DNA of 45,105 nucleotides from assembly GCA_030539395.1 (NCBI GenBank), contig JAUNSC010000029.1, forward strand, positions 1-45,105, given 5' to 3'. The position numbers and the translations under genes were made by a program. The notes under the pieces are model-generated. The model made no database searches. It was given only the letters and a program-made list of their open reading frames with translations, and was not told where the DNA came from. Source of the DNA: Eubacteriales bacterium (lineage in GTDB: Bacteria > Bacillota > Clostridia > Lachnospirales > Lachnospiraceae). The number at the start of each line of letters is the position of its first letter. Position 1 is the stretch's first letter. This document shows, one piece after another, positions 15,927 through 25,741 of the stretch.

Positions 15927-18846
15927 ATGAAAGACAAAAAAACGTTTCGCCCCATCCCGGGATTAAGCCGGGAGGCAGAAGAGCAGCAGCTGGCAGAGAT
16001 TATTGGTGTGGCGCAAAAGAACCTTATAAAAACAGAAGAGCGTATCAGACACTTATCAGGTGACCTGGATGATTTGATGGAGAACTACAGGCTGAAAGAC
16101 AAAGAAGCGCTGGCTCTTTTACATAATACGCAGTCGCAGCTTCTGGAAAGTAAGAGAGATCTGGTCCGGTGCCGGAAAGCAAGAAAAAAACCCTATTTCG
16201 GACGGATTGATTTCAGGGATCCAAAGCTGCTCCAGGAAGAATCCTATTATGTGGGACGAGTCGGTATTTCCGAAAACGGATCGGAACCTTTAGTTATAGA
16301 CTGGAGGGCTCCGGTGGCCTCTGTCTATTATGAAAACACTATCGGGCCTTGCAGGTATGTGGTAAAGAATGAGGGAGTCTTTGAGATTGATCTGAAACGT
16401 AAGCGAACATATGAAATCGCAGAAGACAAATCTGATTGTTCAGGGGGTGGCAGGCTCGGGAAAGACAACGGTAGCAATGCACCGTATTTCCTATATTCTG
16501 TATAATTATGAAGATAAATTTCGCCCGGAAGATTTTTATATTATTGGGAGCAACCGTATTTTGCTAAATTATATTACAAGTGTTTTGCCGGATCTGGACG
16601 TATACGGAGTATCCCAGATGACCATGGAGCAGTTATTTATCCGGCTTCTTTATGAGGACTGGGATTCGGGAATTTACCGGGTCGTTCCCATAGATAAAAA
16701 GAATAAAAGTCTTTACATAAAAGGAAGTTATGAGTGGTTTCACGACCTGGAACAGTTTTGCAGAGAATATGAAAATAGAGCGATACCTGAAAGGGAAGTA
16801 CGGTTGGAAAAAAGCGGAGCCCTGCTTTTAGGTGAAGAAGTGATCCGGAATTATCTGGATAATAATCCGCAGCTTTCTATGCAGAGCAAGATTAATATGC
16901 TGAATGAGATGCTTTTTTCGAAGCTGGAAAATGAATTGTCCGGAAAATATGTTTCATACACTCCGGAAGAAAAAAAAGAATTGCAGCGCATGTGCCGGTG
17001 GCACTTTGGAAAAGATGTGTGGAAAGGTTCCGTATTTGAAGTTTACCGGGAATTTCTGCAGATGCAGGAGGAAGAGGGAAAGGGGATATCATTTACAGAA
17101 AATATTTTTGATGTTTATGATCTGGCTGCCTTAGCCTATCTGTATAAACGTATCAAGGAGACGGACGGAATCAGAGAGGCTTCCCATGTGATCATTGATG
17201 AGGCGCAGGACTTTGGTATGATGGCGTACGGTGCCCTGGCCTATTGCCTTCGGGGATGTACATACACGATCATGGGGGATGTGTCTCAGAATATTCATTT
17301 CGGCTATGGCCTGAACGACTGGAGAGAACTGCAGAAACTGATTCTTACAGGAGATTATGACAGCTTTGGGCTGCTGAAAAAAAGCTACCGGAATACTGTG
17401 GAAATCTCTGATTTTGCCACGGAAATCCTGCGGCATGGAAATTTTCCTGTTTATCCTGTAGAACCGATCAACCGTCATGGAAATAAAGTAGTGGTAACAG
17501 AATGCCGGGATAAAGAAGCGATGATTCAGGAGATGGTAAAAAGCATTGAAAGCTGGCAGAGAGCCGGACATGAAACGATTGCAGTCATCTGTCGGGACGA
17601 GGAGGAGACTGCAATGGTAAGCGGCTGTCTGAGAGAAAAGATTTCCCTTGTAGACAGTGATTTAGAGACGGCGGAATTCGGAAACGGTGTGATGGTTCTT
17701 CCGGTAGAATACACAAAGGGATTGGAATTTGATGCAGTATTGATTTATCATCCTTCTGTGGAAAACTATCCGGCTGAGGATTCTTGTGTAAAACTGCTGT
17801 ATGTTGCAGCTACCCGTGCGTTACATGATCTGTCAGTGATTCATCAGGGTGATCTGACAGACCTGATTGCAAAGCCGGTGTCCGAAGAAAAGCGCATGCA
17901 GTCATTGGAAAATGAAGTGTATAAGCAGGCCAGATTTTATACAAAGAAAGAAATTACCACCAGAGAACAGGAACTGCTGGATGTGATCCAGGGGGATAAA
18001 GAGCGGGCGATGCGGGGGTACATAGGACCGAAGCCTATTGTGGTGCAGCAGGGAGAGAAGAAGGGGAATATACAGAAAGCAGTTATCAGTCAAAAGAAAG
18101 AGACGACTGCTTTGATGAATAAATCACCATACCAGTTTGGGGATGTCCCGGACAACAGCCGGCTGCGGCCTGATGGACATGGCCGGATCGACAATTCAGT
18201 CCGTATGGTCAGAAAGACGAAGAGATACATCGATTTGATCAGCAATTACGGAATATTGCGCCTGACACCTCTGGAGGAGAGGATTATCCGGGTGCAGTTT
18301 CAGAAAGGGCGTATGGCGGAATTTGATTCCGGTCATTGGAACTACAAACCGGAACAGCAGGTTTCCTGGACAGCGAAGGAGAGTAAAAGCTTTGTAGAAG
18401 TAGTCACTGAGGGGATTGCGGTCAGGATAGACAAAAAAACAGGAGCGGTTCTGTTTTTTAGCAGGGAAGGAAAACTTCTGCTGGCAGAAAAGGCTGCACT
18501 GCCCCGGCAAATGGAAGGTATGGATGATTTTCAGACCTGGATTTATTTTGACTGGCCGAAGAAGGAAAAGCTCTTTGCCAAAGGGGTACTGGCGGATGAC
18601 CTGGAACGGATGAACCAGAAGGCAAGATACATTAGTTTCGGAGGCAAAAAGCTGCGGATGCCTCTTTTGATTTCTGAGTATGGATATGGGATCGGAGTAG
18701 CAGCAAAGGGAACGGTCATGTGCTGTGCGATCCCAATGTATGGGCCGTACTTGTATGCGGAAAGAGTGCGGCAGATGGATTACTATTTTCTTTATGGCGG
18801 AAATAAAGATACAACTCTGGAATTGTATAAGAAGCTGCAGAAATAA
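15927..18846 (+). pseudogene. HelD/UvrD-like helicase fused to a GH31-like domain, broken by an internal deletion
   Basis: Two frames form one disrupted gene. Frame one (ATG 15927, AAAGGAG at 15914-15920, stop 16503-16505) gives the HelD N-terminal coiled coil and the YFGRIDF...WRAPVASVYYEN segment. Frame two (open from 16411 to 18846) starts with LIVQGVAGSGKTTVAMHR (Walker A) and contains IIDEAQDF and the UvrD C-terminal motifs GLEFDAVLIYHP and YVAATRAL. Against the intact HelD at 26206, about 50 residues between RKRTYEI and the Walker strand are absent, so the break is an out-of-frame deletion near 16417. HelD recycles stalled RNA polymerase. The last 220 residues of frame two do not belong to HelD; they resemble the N-terminal beta-sandwich of GH31 glycosidases. 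Confidence 0.75.
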
Positions 18847-18927
18847 ATATTTTATGATTATTTCTCATATTATCAGTGGATGCATCTGTCCGTTCTTGAA
18901 AAATGGAGTGAGGGAAAGGAAACTGAC

Positions 18928-19689
18928 ATGATTACATTTTTAACAAGCAGCCCGACAGGGGCTCTCGATGGCAGCCGGCGGGTGGAGGGACTGGATGAAA
19001 AGAACAGTTTTTTGGAGAATCTCCGAAAATATTGGAAAGAGGATTCCAGGTGTCTGATGATTTCTGCGTTTCCGGCAGAGTATGATGTAAATGATGAAAT
19101 GACCGCCTTTTTTAGCAAAGCGGTAAAAAAAGCAGGGCTTACTTTGTCAGCGTTTGATCTTTGGGACGGCAGAACAAAGGATGTTTCCGGTGAGGTGCTG
19201 CATTCTTATGATGTGATTTTTCTGGGAGGCGGACATGTGCCCACACAGCATCGGTTTTTTGAGCAGATTTCTCTGAAAGAAAAGCTGCAGGAATTTCATG
19301 GAATTGTAATCGGCATCAGCGCCGGAACGATGAACAGCGCGGAACTTGTCTATGCACAGCCGGAACTGGAGGGAGAATCTGTTGATCCGTCATATATCCG
19401 TTTTCTGCCGGGACTTGGCCTGACAAAGACGATGATCCTGCCGCATTATCAGATGGTAAAGGATCAGGAGCTGGATGGAAAACGGCTGTATGAGGATATT
19501 ACATACAAAGACAGCTACGGCAGGAAATTCCTGGCATTGCCGGACGGGAGCTATCTGCTGATTAAAGACGGAAAGGAAACGGTCTGGGGAGAGGCATACG
19601 AAATCGCAGACGGAGTACTTCGCAGGATTTGTGAGGATGGGTGTAAAAAGTGCCGGAGCCATCCGGCAGAACACCACGGTTGTTATTAA
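18928..19689 (+). CDS. Peptidase S51 family protein (dipeptidase E / cyanophycinase-like)
   Basis: A 253-residue cytoplasmic serine peptidase with a class I glutamine-amidotransferase-like fold. The nucleophile elbow GISAGTMNS is at about residues 130-138 and the glycine loop FLGGGHVPTQ at about 97-106. Family members cleave Asp-X dipeptides or cyanophycin. AGGGAAAGGA at 18911-18920 supports ATG 18928 over the upstream in-frame ATG at 18880. The stop overlaps the end of the convergent flavodoxin gene by four bases. Substrate cannot be determined; no cyanophycin synthetase is nearby, so a general dipeptidase is more likely. Confidence 0.85.
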   Translation: MITFLTSSPTGALDGSRRVEGLDEKNSFLENLRKYWKEDSRCLMISAFPAEYDVNDEMTAFFSKAVKKAGLTLSAFDLWDGRTKDVSGEVLHSYDVIFLGGGHVPTQHRFFEQISLKEKLQEFHGIVIGISAGTMNSAELVYAQPELEGESVDPSYIRFLPGLGLTKTMILPHYQMVKDQELDGKRLYEDITYKDSYGRKFLALPDGSYLLIKDGKETVWGEAYEIADGVLRRICEDGCKKCRSHPAEHHGCY

Positions 19690-20240
19690 GATTCCAAAGA
19701 GGATTTAGCGTATGCAATCAGTGGCTGAATACTTTTGCAATCAGTAAAATCAACATATTTTCCGTAAGTTTCCAGCATCTGCCGGTCTTCTTCTCTCAGG
19801 CTGTCAGCATCTTTTTTTGCCAGCATTTGGCGGAGCATGGCCATCATAGCTTTGTGGATGAGACTCAGGCGGGAATAATTAATGGCACCTCTCAGATGAA
19901 AAATCTGGATATGCCCAAGGATTTCAGGTGAAAGAATTTTTGTTAAAGATTGTCTGATACCGGAAACATTGTATGGGTCCTTCGGATCTGCGATTCCGCA
20001 GGTAAAAAGAATCACTTTTCTGTCAGAGAGAAGTTTCCAGTTCTGAGTAATTAGTTTTATTCCGCTTACACCGCCTGCATAGAGACCGCCGCCGTATATG
20101 ATCACGTCATATTTTGAAAAATCCTGCGGATTAAAATTTTTTCTTTCAAAAAGGGGACATGCAAGTTCTTCCGCAATCCACTGACCATAACGTCTGGTTG
20201 AACCATATTTTGACTGATATATTACCACTGCTTTATTCAT
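19686..20240 (-). CDS. Flavodoxin domain protein
   Basis: A 184-residue FMN-binding electron carrier or HemG-like oxidoreductase. The FMN phosphate loop YQSKYGSTRRYG is at about residues 7-18, and YGGGLYAGGVSG and FTCGIADP line the flavin. The C-terminal part is longer than in short-chain flavodoxin and resembles the HemG/PgoX-like group. AGGAGA upstream fixes ATG 20240; the earlier in-frame start at 20288 lacks a site. Divergent from a TetR gene with palindromes in between, so it is a likely target of that regulator. Confidence 0.85.
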   Translation of the reverse strand: MNKAVVIYQSKYGSTRRYGQWIAEELACPLFERKNFNPQDFSKYDVIIYGGGLYAGGVSGIKLITQNWKLLSDRKVILFTCGIADPKDPYNVSGIRQSLTKILSPEILGHIQIFHLRGAINYSRLSLIHKAMMAMLRQMLAKKDADSLREEDRQMLETYGKYVDFTDCKSIQPLIAYAKSSLES

Positions 20241-20281
20241 AAAGAAATCTCCTGCTGTAAAATAATTGAAATGATAAAACT

Positions 20282-20380
20282 GGCACACTTGTGCCTTTTC
20301 TTTTTTTATAGTAAATTAGATGGAAAGAAAAATCAAGATATGGCATGAAAGTGCTACATAAACAGATTTTTGTGCCATAT
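20282..20380. promoter_or_regulatory. Candidate TetR operators in the divergent region
   Basis: Two inverted repeats share a GGCA/TGCC core. The first is the compact palindrome GGCACACTTGTGCC (20282-20295, 6-bp perfect arms). The second pairs ATATGGCA (20338-20345) with TGCCATAT (20373-20380), 27 bases apart. They lie between the start codons of the flavodoxin and TetR genes, where an autoregulated TetR would bind. Confidence 0.55.
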
Positions 20381-20396
20381 GCGGGAGGACATACAA

Positions 20397-20969
20397 ATGA
20401 ATGGGCATAAAAGGCAGAGAGAAGAATCCGCAAAGATGATAGAGACGGCTTTGTTTGAACTGCTGAAAGAAAAAGATTTTGCACAGATTACAGTTTCCGG
20501 GATTGTAAAAAGGGCGGATGTTGCCCGGAGAACATTCTACAGATTATATAAGGGAAAGGAAGATGTGATAGATTGTTATTTTAGCAGGCTATGCCAGAAT
20601 TATCGCAGTACATATCCTGCGCTGGAAAAATATGACCTGGATCAGATTGCAAGAGACTATTTTGGTTTCTGGTATCAATACAGAGAATTTCTCATGGTTA
20701 TGAATCAATGCGGTCTGAGAGAAAAGCTTTATTATGAAATCAGCCGTGTATCAGAAGAGATTGTAAAAAACCGCATCAGCTGTAAAGAAGTCAGAAATGG
20801 GCAGGAAGTGCGGTATTTTGCGTATTATTCCGCGGGAGGGTTTATTTTGCTGCTTCATCATTGGATTATAGAGGGAATGAGAGAAACACCAGATGAATAT
20901 GCACAGAAAGTCAGCAGGGCAATTTCTCAATTCATTGCACCCTTTTTCAGCTTTACAGAAACTCTTTAA
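20397..20969 (+). CDS. TetR/AcrR family transcriptional regulator
   Basis: A 190-residue regulator with the TetR helix-turn-helix ITVSGIVKRADVARRTFYRLY at about residues 33-53, then KGKEDVIDCYF. The C-terminal effector domain is of the YkjG/TetR_C_8-like type common in Firmicutes. GGGAGG at 20383-20388 selects ATG 20397; an upstream ATG at 20370 has no site. It is divergent from the flavodoxin gene, with palindromic sites between them, so it probably controls that gene and itself; the substrate-binding protein 60 bases downstream may also be part of its circuit. Confidence 0.85.
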   Translation: MNGHKRQREESAKMIETALFELLKEKDFAQITVSGIVKRADVARRTFYRLYKGKEDVIDCYFSRLCQNYRSTYPALEKYDLDQIARDYFGFWYQYREFLMVMNQCGLREKLYYEISRVSEEIVKNRISCKEVRNGQEVRYFAYYSAGGFILLLHHWIIEGMRETPDEYAQKVSRAISQFIAPFFSFTETL

Positions 20970-21027
20970 AAGGATATACTAAAAATACAAATGCTTTAAA
21001 TTTCGTGAAATGCCGGGAGGTGCAGGA

Positions 21028-21996
21028 ATGAAAATGAGTACAAAGAAAATGGCGTTAACAGGCTTTGCTGCTGCTATGGCAGTATCCGCAGGAATGACAG
21101 CGTATGCAAAGGAAGAGGTATATAAGATCGGAGTATGCGAACAGTCGCAGCATCTGGCAATCAGCCAGGCAACGGAAGGATTTAAAGATGCTCTTATTGA
21201 AAAATTTGGAGAAAGGGTGTCTTTTGACGTACAGAATGCCGGCGGAGATCTGTCAAATTGTACGATGATCATAAACAGTTTTATATCAGAAAATGTGGAT
21301 TTGATCATGGCAAATGCGACAAATGCGTTTCAGGCGGCCGTGGCCGGTACGGCAGATATACCGATTCTGGGCACTTCTGTAACAGATTATGCAGCAGCGT
21401 TGGATCTTGATGAATGGACAGGAATCGTTGGGACAAATGTATCAGGAACTTCAGACTGTGCACCGCTTTCAGAACAGGCAGATATGATCATGGAGCTCCT
21501 TCCTGATGCAAAGAGCATAGGAATATTATATTGCTCTGCGGAGCCTAATTCCGTTTATCAGGCAGCCATTATAGAAGATTGTTTGACTGAATCAGGCTGT
21601 GCGGCAGAAATAAAGCAGTATACGTTCACAGATACGAATGATATTGCATCTGTTGTGACAAATGCTGCGGAAAAATGTGATGTGATTTATATCCCGACAG
21701 ATAATACAGCGGCAAGCAATGCTGAAATTATCAACAATATCTGTGAGCCGGCAGGAATTCCGGTTATTACCGGAGAAGAAAATACCTGTAAGGTATGTGG
21801 CATTGCAACTTTGACAATTGATTATTATGAGCTTGGATATGAAACAGGCGAAATGGCAGTTGAGATTCTGGAAAATAAGGCAGATATATCTGAAATGCCC
21901 GTGCAGTATGCAGGCAATGTTACAAAAAAATATGTTCCTGAAAGGTGTGAGACACTGGGAATTACTGTTCCGGACGGGTATGAGGCTGTTTCTTAG
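21028..21996 (+). CDS. ABC transporter substrate-binding protein (PF04392-like)
   Basis: A 322-residue secreted binding protein. A signal peptide (basic start, hydrophobic core, then AYAKEE) covers about residues 1-26. The mature part has two periplasmic-binding-protein lobes with phrases typical of the TrpX/YtlA-like family (ABC_sub_bind): AISQATEGFKDAL, VDLIMANATNAFQAA, IPILGTSVTDY and VIYIPTDN. These bind amino acids, or nucleoside- or sugar-like ligands. There is no lipobox cysteine and no permease or ATPase next to it, which is unusual in a Gram-positive. GGGAGG at 21015-21020 fixes the start. Confidence 0.82.
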   Translation: MKMSTKKMALTGFAAAMAVSAGMTAYAKEEVYKIGVCEQSQHLAISQATEGFKDALIEKFGERVSFDVQNAGGDLSNCTMIINSFISENVDLIMANATNAFQAAVAGTADIPILGTSVTDYAAALDLDEWTGIVGTNVSGTSDCAPLSEQADMIMELLPDAKSIGILYCSAEPNSVYQAAIIEDCLTESGCAAEIKQYTFTDTNDIASVVTNAAEKCDVIYIPTDNTAASNAEIINNICEPAGIPVITGEENTCKVCGIATLTIDYYELGYETGEMAVEILENKADISEMPVQYAGNVTKKYVPERCETLGITVPDGYEAVS

Positions 21997-22038
21997 AAAT
22001 GATTCGGCAAAAGGCGTATGGAATGAAAAGGAGAAGGC

Positions 22039-23160
22039 ATGGAGAAAAAAGTAATAGTGGCAGGTCATATCTGCCTTGATATCACACCGGTTTTTCCGCA
22101 GATACGGGTGGACCAGGTCAGTGATATTCTGATTCCGGGGAAATTGATTCAAGTGGGTGAGGCAGACGTACATACGGGAGGCGCGGTCGCGAATACGGGA
22201 CTGGCCATGAAAATTTTAGGTGCAGATGTAACCCTGATGGGAAAAATCGGCGGAGATGCATTTGGCGCTATGGTCCAGAGCGTTTTAAAGCAATATCAGG
22301 CACGTTGCAGGATGATTGTTTCAGAGCAGGAATCTACATCCTATACTGTGGCATTGGCCATGCCGGGAATTGACCGTATTTTTTTACATAATCCGGGGGC
22401 GAATGATACATTTACATGTGAGGATATGGATTTTTCTGAGGTTGAAAAAGCCGACATGTTTCATTTCGGATATCCGCCAATCATGAAGAAAATGTATGAA
22501 GATGGTGGGAGTGAACTGGAAAAACTTTATCGAAAGGTAAAAGAATCAGATACGGTAACTTCTCTGGATCTGGCGGCGGTGGATGAAAAATCAGCGGCAG
22601 GCGGGGCGGATTGGGAAGCTATTCTGAGAAGAGTTCTGCCTTATGTAGATTTTTTTGTGCCGAGTGTGGAAGAACTTTGTTTCATGCTGGACAGGCCCCG
22701 GTATGATGAGTGGACCAGAAGGGCTGCAGGCGGTGATATGACAGAAGTGATAGATACCGATGATGTGGCACCTCTGGCACAGAAGATCCTTGATATGGGC
22801 GTAAAAGTGGCACTGATAAAATGCGGGGCGCCGGGCATGTATTATAAGACGGCAGGCTCCGGTAAAATAGGGGGACTTTGTAAAAGACTTGGATTGGCAG
22901 TAGAAGAGTGGGCAGATAAAGAAGGCTTTGAAGAAAGTTTTGTGCCGGAAAGAATTCTGTCTGGTACGGGTGCCGGTGATACCAGTATAGCAGCATTTCT
23001 GACATCTGTGCTGAGAGGCACAGGCCTTGCGGAAGCTGTACAGATGGCTGCCGCCACCGGTGCATGCTGTGTTGCAGCTTATGATTCTTTAAGCGGTCTC
23101 AAACCTTTAGAAGATTTAAAGAAGAAGATCGAAGGTGGATGGGAAAAAAGTAAACGCTGA
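22039..23160 (+). CDS. PfkB family carbohydrate/nucleoside kinase
   Basis: A 373-residue ribokinase-fold kinase. The N-terminal motif is GGAVANTGLAMKILGADV (about residues 50-67), the C-terminal one GTGAGDTSIAAFL (about 313-325), where Asp is the catalytic base. It phosphorylates a sugar or nucleoside with ATP. It is longer than ribokinase (about 310 residues), with extra sequence at 225-250 and 270-300. It follows the solute-binding protein by 42 bases and precedes the cytidylate-kinase-like gene, suggesting uptake and phosphorylation of one substrate; the identity is not readable. Confidence 0.88.
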   Translation: MEKKVIVAGHICLDITPVFPQIRVDQVSDILIPGKLIQVGEADVHTGGAVANTGLAMKILGADVTLMGKIGGDAFGAMVQSVLKQYQARCRMIVSEQESTSYTVALAMPGIDRIFLHNPGANDTFTCEDMDFSEVEKADMFHFGYPPIMKKMYEDGGSELEKLYRKVKESDTVTSLDLAAVDEKSAAGGADWEAILRRVLPYVDFFVPSVEELCFMLDRPRYDEWTRRAAGGDMTEVIDTDDVAPLAQKILDMGVKVALIKCGAPGMYYKTAGSGKIGGLCKRLGLAVEEWADKEGFEESFVPERILSGTGAGDTSIAAFLTSVLRGTGLAEAVQMAAATGACCVAAYDSLSGLKPLEDLKKKIEGGWEKSKR

Positions 23161-23250
23161 TTATCCCGCAGAAAAATCTTGTGCCGGTTCCAATTATGTA
23201 GTAGGATAGTAATAAGCAAAAATATACATGCCAGACAGGGAGAGATAAAT

Positions 23251-23862
23251 ATGAGCAAGATTATTACACTTAGCCGTGAATATGGCGCAGGCGGACATTC
23301 CATCGGTCAGAAAGTGGCAGAAGAACTGGGAATACCGCTTTATGATAAAGATATTATGAGAGCTACTATGAAAGCGACAGGATATGAGAAGGAGCTTATT
23401 GAAAAAGAGCAGGAAGAACGTTCAGTTGGTGATAATATCCTGAGAACGATCAGTGCCTACTCCAGCAGTTATTTTAATGACACGCAGGATGCAATTTTTG
23501 AAATTCAGAAAACGATTATTACTCAGTTTGCAAAAGAGGGTCCCTGTGTGATCCTGGGAAGATGTGCAGATGTGATCCTTGCAGAAGCAGGCTTTGAGAC
23601 ACTGGATGTATTTGTTTATGCAGATACGGTGCATCGTGCCATGCGTCTGTCTCAGTCTGATCTGCTGAACACAAAAGATGCCACAAAGATTCAGAAGATG
23701 ATTACGAAAAAAGATAACAGCCGTCATGTGTATTATCACCATTATACAGGAAAGAAATGGGGAGACAGCCATAATTATGATCTTATGCTTGACAGCGGAA
23801 AACTGGGCTATGATCTGTGCGTGAAACTCATCACCATGGCAGCAAGGGAGACGGTGGAATAG
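23251..23862 (+). CDS. Cytidylate kinase-like family protein
   Basis: A 203-residue protein of the PF13189 cytidylate-kinase-like family. The N-terminal ITLSREYGAGGHSIGQKVAEEL is a nucleotide-binding loop (a relaxed P-loop), followed by LYDKDIMRATM and, in the middle, CVILGRCADVIL. The family occurs in many Clostridia and is distinct from housekeeping Cmk; the substrate is not established. AGGGAGAG at 23237-23244 supports ATG 23251. It is the last gene of the solute-binding protein / kinase run and is followed by a clear terminator. Confidence 0.85.
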   Translation: MSKIITLSREYGAGGHSIGQKVAEELGIPLYDKDIMRATMKATGYEKELIEKEQEERSVGDNILRTISAYSSSYFNDTQDAIFEIQKTIITQFAKEGPCVILGRCADVILAEAGFETLDVFVYADTVHRAMRLSQSDLLNTKDATKIQKMITKKDNSRHVYYHHYTGKKWGDSHNYDLMLDSGKLGYDLCVKLITMAARETVE

Positions 23863-23888
23863 TTTTTATATTTTTTTAAAAGTAAAAA

Positions 23889-23928
23889 TCCTTCAGGAAT
23901 TATCACAGATTTCTGAAGGACTTTTTTT
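23889..23928 (+). terminator. Intrinsic terminator
   Basis: A 12-bp stem with one mismatch, starting TCCTTCAG and ending CTGAAGGA, followed by CTTTTTTT. It ends the kinase operon just before the aminopeptidase gene. Confidence 0.92.
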
Positions 23929-23944
23929 GAAGGGAGATTCTGAA

Positions 23945-25741
23945 ATGACAGTAGTTGAAAAGTTAGAAGCATTAAGAAGTTTGATGAATGAAAAAAACAT
24001 GGCGGCTTATATTGTGCCTGCAGATGATTTCCATGGCTCAGAGTATGTGGGTGACTATTTTAAAGCCAGAGAATATATGTCCGGATTCACCGGTTCGGCA
24101 GGAACACTGGTGGTATTGCCTGACAGAGCCTGCCTGTGGACGGATGGGAGATATTTTCTGCAGGCAGATGCGCAGCTTCAGGGAAGTACAATAGAATTAA
24201 TGAAAGCAGGGCAGCCGGGAGTACCGGAAATAGCAGACTTTCTGGCAGACAGCCTGAAGGAAAATGACTGCATCGGATTTGACGGAAGAACGGTCACAAG
24301 TCATTTTGTGCAGGAGCTTTCGAAAAAAACAGATGTGAAAAAAATCAGTTTTTCGGGAGAAGAAGATCTTGTGGGAATGATCTGGAAAGAACGTCCGCAA
24401 ATGTCTATGGAACCGGTGTGGGAACTGGATGTAAAATATGCGGGGATGACCAGGGAGGAGAAGCTGGCGAGCCTCAGAGAGAGGATGAAAGAAGAGAAAG
24501 CAGATGTGATCATTCTGGCAGCGCTTGATGAGATAGCCTGGCTTTTGAATCTCCGCGGAAATGATGTGAAGTGTACACCGGTCTTCCTTGCATATATGGT
24601 GATAGACCAGAACAGAGCGGTGCTCTGTGCACATGAAGAAATTTTGAGTGAAGATATCCGGAAAAAATTGTCAGACGCAGGAATAGAGGTGATGCCGTAT
24701 GAAGGGGCAGCACAGATTTTAAAAGAACTTTCCGAAGGAAAAACAATTCTGGCGGACGGAGATAAAGTAAATTATCAACTGGTAAAAAGTATTCCGGAAA
24801 ATGTGGCGCAGAAAGATATACAAAGTCCTGTTATGCTCATGAAGGCGGTAAAAAATCCCCGGGAGATGGAAAATATACGGAACGCTCATATTAAAGACGG
24901 AGTTGCAGTGACCAGATTTATCTACTGGCTGAAGAACAATGCAGGAAAAGAAAAAATTACAGAGATCAGTGCGGCGGAGAAACTGGAAGCATTCCGGGCA
25001 CAGCAGGAGGGCTTTATTGGCCCAAGCTTTCAATCTATTATCGGATATGGAGCGCATGGTGCAATCATACATTATGCTGCAACAGAAGAAACAAATGTAC
25101 AGATAGAGGAAAAGAGTTTTTGTCTGGCGGATACAGGCGGGCATTACCTGGAAGGGACAACGGATGTTACCCGCACGATCGTGATGGGAGAGCTGACTGA
25201 CGAAGAAAGAAAAATGTATACGCTGGTTCTTCGGGGACATTTAAATCTCGGAGCAGCAAAGTTTGTCTATGGCGTATGCGGGCCCAATCTGGACAGCATA
25301 GCGCGGGAGCCGCTGTGGGAATATGGTCTTGACTATAATCACGGCACAGGCCACGGAGTGGGCCATATCTTAAGTGTGCATGAAGGCCCTCAGAGATTTC
25401 ACTGGAATGCAAATCCGGCGGCAAAGTCAGCCGCTCTGGAGGAAGGAATGGTGATTTCTGATGAGCCGGGAGTGTATTTGGCAGGTAAATTTGGCATCCG
25501 CCATGAAAATCTTGTTCTTTGCCGAAAAGGGGAAAAGAATGAATATGGTCAGTTCATGTACTTTGAAGAACTGACAATGGTTCCCTTTGATACAGAAGCT
25601 ATTGATGTGTCTCTTATTACCGAAAAAGAACTGGCACATTTAAACGCGTATCACCAGAAAGTTTATTATGCAATATCGCCTTATCTGGAGGGGGAAGAAT
25701 TAGAGTGGCTTAAAAAGGTTACAAGGCCGCTGACAAAATAA
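23945..25741 (+). CDS. Aminopeptidase P family protein (peptidase M24B)
   Basis: A 598-residue three-domain aminopeptidase P that removes an N-terminal residue before proline. Two creatinase-like N-terminal domains (with FTGSAGTLVVLPDRACLWTDGRYF, split here as FTGSAG...TDGRYF) precede the M24 pita-bread domain. Metal ligands are visible: DTGGHYLEGTTDVTRT (Asp pair), HGTGHGVGH, DEPGVY and EELTMVPFD. The length is normal for this large type. ATG 23945 lies nine bases after GAAGGGA. Monocistronic, between a terminator and a degenerate region. Confidence 0.95.
   Translation: MTVVEKLEALRSLMNEKNMAAYIVPADDFHGSEYVGDYFKAREYMSGFTGSAGTLVVLPDRACLWTDGRYFLQADAQLQGSTIELMKAGQPGVPEIADFLADSLKENDCIGFDGRTVTSHFVQELSKKTDVKKISFSGEEDLVGMIWKERPQMSMEPVWELDVKYAGMTREEKLASLRERMKEEKADVIILAALDEIAWLLNLRGNDVKCTPVFLAYMVIDQNRAVLCAHEEILSEDIRKKLSDAGIEVMPYEGAAQILKELSEGKTILADGDKVNYQLVKSIPENVAQKDIQSPVMLMKAVKNPREMENIRNAHIKDGVAVTRFIYWLKNNAGKEKITEISAAEKLEAFRAQQEGFIGPSFQSIIGYGAHGAIIHYAATEETNVQIEEKSFCLADTGGHYLEGTTDVTRTIVMGELTDEERKMYTLVLRGHLNLGAAKFVYGVCGPNLDSIAREPLWEYGLDYNHGTGHGVGHILSVHEGPQRFHWNANPAAKSAALEEGMVISDEPGVYLAGKFGIRHENLVLCRKGEKNEYGQFMYFEELTMVPFDTEAIDVSLITEKELAHLNAYHQKVYYAISPYLEGEELEWLKKVTRPLTK

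Noticed and set aside
24719-25240. A 173-codon minus-strand frame
   Set aside because: It is inside the aminopeptidase P gene, where all metal ligands are on the plus strand; no ribosome site.
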